Assembly: GCF_013868055.1 (NCBI RefSeq)
Contig: NZ_JACEOL010000065.1
Coordinates: forward strand, 1-41,771
Direction: 5' to 3'
Source of the DNA: Thermoactinomyces mirandus
Lineage (GTDB): Bacteria; Bacillota; Bacilli; Thermoactinomycetales; Thermoactinomycetaceae
DNA: 41,771 nt
Below are positions 38,946-41,771 of the stretch, one piece after another. Numbering within the stretch: the stretch's first letter is position 1; the number at the start of each line of letters is the position of its first letter. The notes under the pieces are model-generated. The model was not told where the DNA came from and ran no database searches. It saw only the letters and a program-made list of their open reading frames with translations. A program made the position numbers and the translations under genes.

Positions 38946-40484
38946 TTACTTGCCGGAACAGACAAAACCGGCCACATTTTTTGCCCGTTTGAAAAACTTG
39001 TGGAACCGTTCGTTGGGATCTCCCTTGGCCGCATATTCCCTTACGACCCGTTCTACTGTTTCCACAAGTTTGGCAGGCGGGATCCCTTCCCCGATCTTCT
39101 GCGCCGGATGGGCACCAGTGCCGGTGCTCTTCCCGCCCAAAAACAGGTCAAAGGTTCCCCGCCGGTAAACAATTCCAATCTCTTCCGTCACTGCTCCATA
39201 GCATGCCATCCCACATCCGTTAAAACCGATTTTCAGCTCTCCGGGAACCTGAAGCCTGCCCAGGCGCCGGTTAAGCTCCTCAACATAAGGAATGGCTCCA
39301 TTTTTTCTTCCCTCACAAAAATCGCAGGCTTTCAAGAGCACCCGATTTCCGGCAGGACTGACCAGCAACCCGGCGTCCGTCAACTGCTCTGCCACTTGAT
39401 CAGTCTGATCGCCCGGCACGCGCAGGATGATGCAGTGATGCGGCGTATACTCGATTTCCCCCTCATCGCCGGCAAGGTTCGCCAGCAGGACAAGCTGTTG
39501 GGGAGTAAATTTTTTATTAACTACTCCAGGAGAGACCACCAACTCAAAAAGGGAAACCGGTTTTGTCTGCATATTACCTTTGTCTGGCGAAGCGGTTTTC
39601 CATTTATCCGTTTTGTCCGCTGAAACTGATTCGGAATATAGCCTGTTTGTGGCTTCAATCGACCACGGTTCAGCCTCCACTGTCAAGCGCTGGCGCGATT
39701 TCAATTCCTGAATCTCTTCGCCGAGCGCATATTTACGCTGGTAGCCGCGAGGGGTAATCATGAACCCTTCATAAACAAATGTCGTGGAATTGCCGATTAA
39801 CACAGTGGTCAACATCCCGATCTCGTGATTTAACATATTCCCCAAAGTCGTCAGAACAGTATGTTGCTGTTGACGATAGGCACTTTTCACCAGTCCGACA
39901 GGTGTCCCGGGTGAGCGGTACTGCAGCAGAATCCGCTGCGCTTCTTCAATCTGCCGGGTGCGCCGCCGACTTTTCGGGTTATACAAAGCAATCACGAAAT
40001 CAGCGGAAGCCGCCGCTTCAATTCGTTTGGCAATCGTCTCCCAGGGAGTCAGATGGTCGCTCAGGCTGATCATGCAAGCATCGTGCATAACTGGGGAGCC
40101 TAACAGAGAAGCGCAGGAATTGATCGCCGAAATCCCGGGAATTACTTCCACTTCCACACCCGTATCGGGGTGCCACCCTTTTTCGATCAGCACTTCGAAG
40201 ACCAGTCCCGCGATCCCGTATACCCCCGCATCCCCGCTTGAGATGACGGCCACAACTTTCCCCAGTTCCGCCAGCCGCACCGCTTCCTGCACCCGTTTCA
40301 CCTCTCCCGTCATGCCGGTCCGCACAATTTCCTGATCCGTCAGCAAATCCCGGATGATATCGACATAAGCGTTATAGCCTACAATCACTTCGCTTTCCCG
40401 GATCGCTTCACGGGCACGCTCGGTAATATGCCTGAAATGTCCGGGACCAAAACCGACAAGCAACAATTTTCCTTTTTTACTCAC
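38946..40484 (-). CDS. cbiH60: CbiH60: cobalt-factor III C17-methyltransferase fused to an iron-sulfur domain
   Basis: About 512 residues. The N-terminal half is the ring-contracting C17 methylase (LLLVGFGPGHFRHITERAREAI, ISSGDAGVYGIAG, VIPGISAINSCASLLGSPV, LYNPKSRRR). The C-terminal half resembles nitrite/sulfite reductase: a ferredoxin-like segment, then CDFC (Cys387/390) and CGMAC (Cys424/428), the four-cysteine set for a [4Fe-4S] centre. The same fusion in Bacillus megaterium, CbiH60, is a characterised iron-sulfur protein that makes cobalt-factor/precorrin IV. The GTG at 40484 has GAGGTGA 7 nt upstream; ATG at 40511 or TTG at 40538 are alternatives. First gene after the riboswitch. Confidence 0.92.
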   Translation of the reverse strand: MSKKGKLLLVGFGPGHFRHITERAREAIRESEVIVGYNAYVDIIRDLLTDQEIVRTGMTGEVKRVQEAVRLAELGKVVAVISSGDAGVYGIAGLVFEVLIEKGWHPDTGVEVEVIPGISAINSCASLLGSPVMHDACMISLSDHLTPWETIAKRIEAAASADFVIALYNPKSRRRTRQIEEAQRILLQYRSPGTPVGLVKSAYRQQQHTVLTTLGNMLNHEIGMLTTVLIGNSTTFVYEGFMITPRGYQRKYALGEEIQELKSRQRLTVEAEPWSIEATNRLYSESVSADKTDKWKTASPDKGNMQTKPVSLFELVVSPGVVNKKFTPQQLVLLANLAGDEGEIEYTPHHCIILRVPGDQTDQVAEQLTDAGLLVSPAGNRVLLKACDFCEGRKNGAIPYVEELNRRLGRLQVPGELKIGFNGCGMACYGAVTEEIGIVYRRGTFDLFLGGKSTGTGAHPAQKIGEGIPPAKLVETVERVVREYAAKGDPNERFHKFFKRAKNVAGFVCSGK

Positions 40485-40571
40485 ACCTCTTGTCACCTCA
40501 CCTTGTTCCATCTGTGTTGTCTGATCCCAAAGCGTCAAAAGAGCGGGTACCTCCTGACCTGTTGCGCATAA

Positions 40572-40610
40572 TAAAAAGCACTTTCCGCTACAACGAAGCA
40601 GAAAGTGCTT
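40572..40610 (-). terminator. Riboswitch-controlled intrinsic terminator
   Basis: On the minus strand AAGCACTTTC (40610-40601) pairs perfectly with GAAAGTGCTT (40585-40576), then TTTATTA. It stands about 90 nt before cbiH60 and is the expression platform of the B12 riboswitch. Confidence 0.88.
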
Positions 40611-40694
40611 ATATACGGTGGGATGCCATTACCATTCAAAGCTGTCTGGCTGAAAACATGGGTTCCAAGGCAAAGTCAGACCCGATATAAGCAC
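40605..40694 (-). promoter_or_regulatory. Antiterminator stem of the B12 riboswitch
   Basis: GTGCTTATAT (minus strand, 40694-40685) is exactly complementary to ATATAAGCAC (40614-40605). The second arm shares its last six bases with the 5' arm of the terminator, so the two stems exclude each other: the antiterminator allows cobalamin-gene expression when no ligand is bound. Confidence 0.7.
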
Positions 40695-40729
40695 CCTCCC
40701 TATCCGCGTAGGTCAAACGGTGCTGTCAG

Positions 40730-40895
40730 AAAAGGCAGGTCTCCTGGCTCATGGTCAACGTCTGTCTTTGCTCTGGCCTTCCCATCTTCCAAACAGTGGC
40801 CAGAACCCGACTCCCATTCACAGTGGCGGGACCGCGCCGGATTTTCACCGGACTTCCCTCTTCGGGAGTGTAACGACACTCCACCTTTTCCCACT
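40730..40895 (-). ncRNA. Cobalamin (B12/adenosylcobalamin) riboswitch aptamer
   Basis: The minus strand shows the conserved order AAGTCCGGTGAAAATCCGGC, GCGGTCCCGCCACTGT (B12 box region, 40838-40821), GTCGGG, GGCCACTG/GGCCAGAGC and finally AGCCAGGAGACCTGCC (40749-40734). These are the invariant blocks of the B12 riboswitch core. It lies between the promoter and the cbiH60 terminator and would shut off the operon when cobalamin is plentiful. Confidence 0.95.
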
Positions 40896-40922
40896 CTATG
40901 TAGTTATTAATTTTCCAAAATA

Positions 40923-40952
40923 ATTATATAATACAATTATAGAAACAATCAA
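40923..40952 (-). promoter_or_regulatory. Promoter of the cobalamin operon
   Basis: On the minus strand TTGATT (40952-40947), an 18-nt spacer and a perfect TATAAT (40928-40923). Transcription would start about 20 nt before the riboswitch. Confidence 0.7.
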
Positions 40953-41112
40953 GTCGAACCAATGGAACCCTGCCACCGATAATACTGCCTGTCTCAGTAA
41001 CTTGTCATTTATCCCGGACTTTTTACTGAGATCATCGAATTTCATCGCAGAGGAACCCTGTCTGTCAATCCACTTCTCTTTACAACAAGATCTCATCCAT
41101 CTCTTGGGAAAA

Positions 41113-41364
41113 TCACGCGGGCACCGTACTGTACTGCTCTATATCCACTTTCACCCACCATTTGGATTCTTTTATCAATTGCAGACACAACGCCCGAATC
41201 AGATCCTCTCTGGTGTAGTCCGCAACAGTTTCCTGGTATCCTTTCCAAAAAAGCAGTTACTTTTTGTTGATCCAATCCCTCATCTTTTTTAAAACACTGG
41301 ACGGAATTGCCCTGGCAACATCCAGATCAGGATACACATAGCGCAGACGGTCAATCGCTCCATT
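41113..41364 (-). pseudogene. Unidentified coding remnant with an in-frame stop
   Basis: One minus-strand frame reads as plausible protein for 83 codons, interrupted by a single TAA at 41257-41259: upstream NGAIDRLRYVYPDLDVARAI..., downstream GYQETVADYTREDLIRALCLQLI and KWWVKVDIEQY. Composition (charged helices, WW) looks protein-like, but I recognise no family. There is no ribosome binding site or start codon at the left of the frame. Alternatives are two gene ends abutting or chance. The stretch to the left (40960-41112) holds nothing I can support. Confidence 0.35.
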
Positions 41365-41412
41365 TTATCTTCACTAATAAATTAACTCTTCTCTTTACCT
41401 TGAAAAATCATC

Positions 41413-41771
41413 TTATTTCCATATCCCTATGATATATTTTCCATATCCCCAATTTGTATTTTGACCTAATTCAGAAGGGAATAATGACAATACATTTTCC
41501 GTTTCTATTGAATTAGGCAACTGATAAAACCACGTACTTCCAGGAGGAATCACCACTAATGAGTTCATATTATCACTAATAAATATTTGCCTTGTTATAC
41601 TTGCAGAAATAGGATTAATTTTTTCTATCGGTCCCTGTATTATTGTAGTTTTAATATTTTGTGTAAACATTGGTGTAAGTAAAGAAATAAAAAACTTCCT
41701 TGAATATGTCCCAAATTCTTTTTGAAACAGTACTCTTCTTAGGGCACCTTTTAGGGCGTGTCTGATGAATC
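41413..41771 (-). CDS. Partial, divergent Cmr3-like protein running off the window edge
   Basis: The frame is open from the right edge (no start codon needed) to a stop at 41413, about 118 codons. It aligns with the C-terminal end of the Cmr3 at 4633-5817: ISLLTPM against VSLLTPA, QGPIEKI against EGPPKIQ, ISASITRQI against ISASVGKAI, PPGSTWFYQL against PVGSTWFYEA, and YGKYIIGIWK against MGQIVIGTWK. Identity is clear but low and a stretch equivalent to GGWNVVARW is missing. No cmr4 follows; the next sequence is a decayed remnant. It is either the tail of a second type III-B locus lying to the right or a truncated relic. About the first 12 codons at the window edge (reading ALKGALRR) do not align with confidence. 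Confidence 0.7.
   Translation of the reverse strand, partial: FIRHALKGALRRVLFQKEFGTYSRKFFISLLTPMFTQNIKTTIIQGPIEKINPISASITRQIFISDNMNSLVVIPPGSTWFYQLPNSIETENVLSLFPSELGQNTNWGYGKYIIGIWK

Noticed and set aside
40490..40923. Small plus-strand ORFs across the riboswitch
   Set aside because: They are complements of the conserved aptamer and its terminator.
41093..41275. 60-codon minus-strand ORF opening MDQQKVTAFLE
   Set aside because: Composition is not protein-like (many Gly/Arg/Val without pattern); the overlapping frame with one stop reads much more like real coding sequence.
1..41771. tRNA or rRNA genes
   Set aside because: I saw no cloverleaf with a TTCGAAT-type arm and no rRNA sequence; a dedicated scan would be needed to be certain.

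Overview
The window looks like the chromosome of a Gram-positive member of the Bacillota, probably of the order Bacillales. The signs are GGAGG-type ribosome binding sites throughout, frequent GTG and TTG starts, a YrrT-type methyltransferase, a CshA-type RNA helicase, and a cobalamin operon in nearly the same gene order as the cobI operon of Bacillus megaterium (including the unusual CbiH60 fusion). I cannot name a species. Nearly all genes lie on the minus strand; the RNA helicase and one LysR regulator are the only well supported plus-strand genes.

Layout. (1) 1-2500: small accessory region with a PaaD-like zinc-ribbon protein, a YrrT methyltransferase, a frameshifted small membrane-protein remnant and a MITE-like element (2154-2424) with palindromic ends. 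(2) 2514-9693: a complete type III-B CRISPR effector operon, transcribed right to left as membrane protein - cmr1 - cas10/cmr2 - cmr3 - cmr4 - cmr5 - cmr6, all overlapping. Cas10 keeps its GGDD cyclase motif but has no N-terminal HD nuclease. No CRISPR array, cas1, cas2, cas6, Csm6 or Csx1 is in the window, so the membrane-anchored coiled-coil protein heading the operon is the only visible candidate for a signal-activated effector. (3) 9959-13404: an AT-rich cassette with its own terminator: a Sec-exported polymorphic-type protein ending in a probable ADP-ribosyltransferase toxin domain, a close-coupled HEAT-like probable immunity protein, a NADAR-domain protein (family known to remove ADP-ribose, including from guanine in nucleic acid), and a separate RyR-domain protein upstream. 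Together (2) and (3) form a small defence/conflict island and are the most interesting part of the window.

(4) 13481-15319: a CshA-like DEAD-box RNA helicase with a consensus promoter and a leader of about 350 nt. (5) 15416-24221: part of a 4-hydroxyphenylacetate (homoprotocatechuate meta-cleavage) operon: hpaF, split hpaG2/hpaG1, an acetate-type sodium/solute symporter with its DUF485 partner, a second aldehyde dehydrogenase, a FAD-synthetase-like protein, hpaE and a DapA-family lyase, with a divergent LysR regulator and a LysR-type operator. Genes for HpaB, HpaC, HpaD, HpaH and HpaI are absent from the window. (6) 25504-27622: alanine dehydrogenase and threonine dehydratase, one nucleotide apart.

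(7) 28157-40952: the anaerobic (early cobalt insertion) cobalamin pathway: promoter, B12 riboswitch with readable antiterminator and terminator, then cbiH60-cbiX-cbiJ-cbiC-cbiD-cbiET-cbiL-cbiF-cbiG-cbiA-cobO-cbiP with mostly 4-8 nt overlaps. Together these carry precorrin-2/sirohydrochlorin to adenosylcobyric acid. (8) 41113-41771: decayed coding sequence, then the C-terminal part of a second, divergent Cmr3-like protein running off the right edge, which hints at another or former type III-B locus next door.
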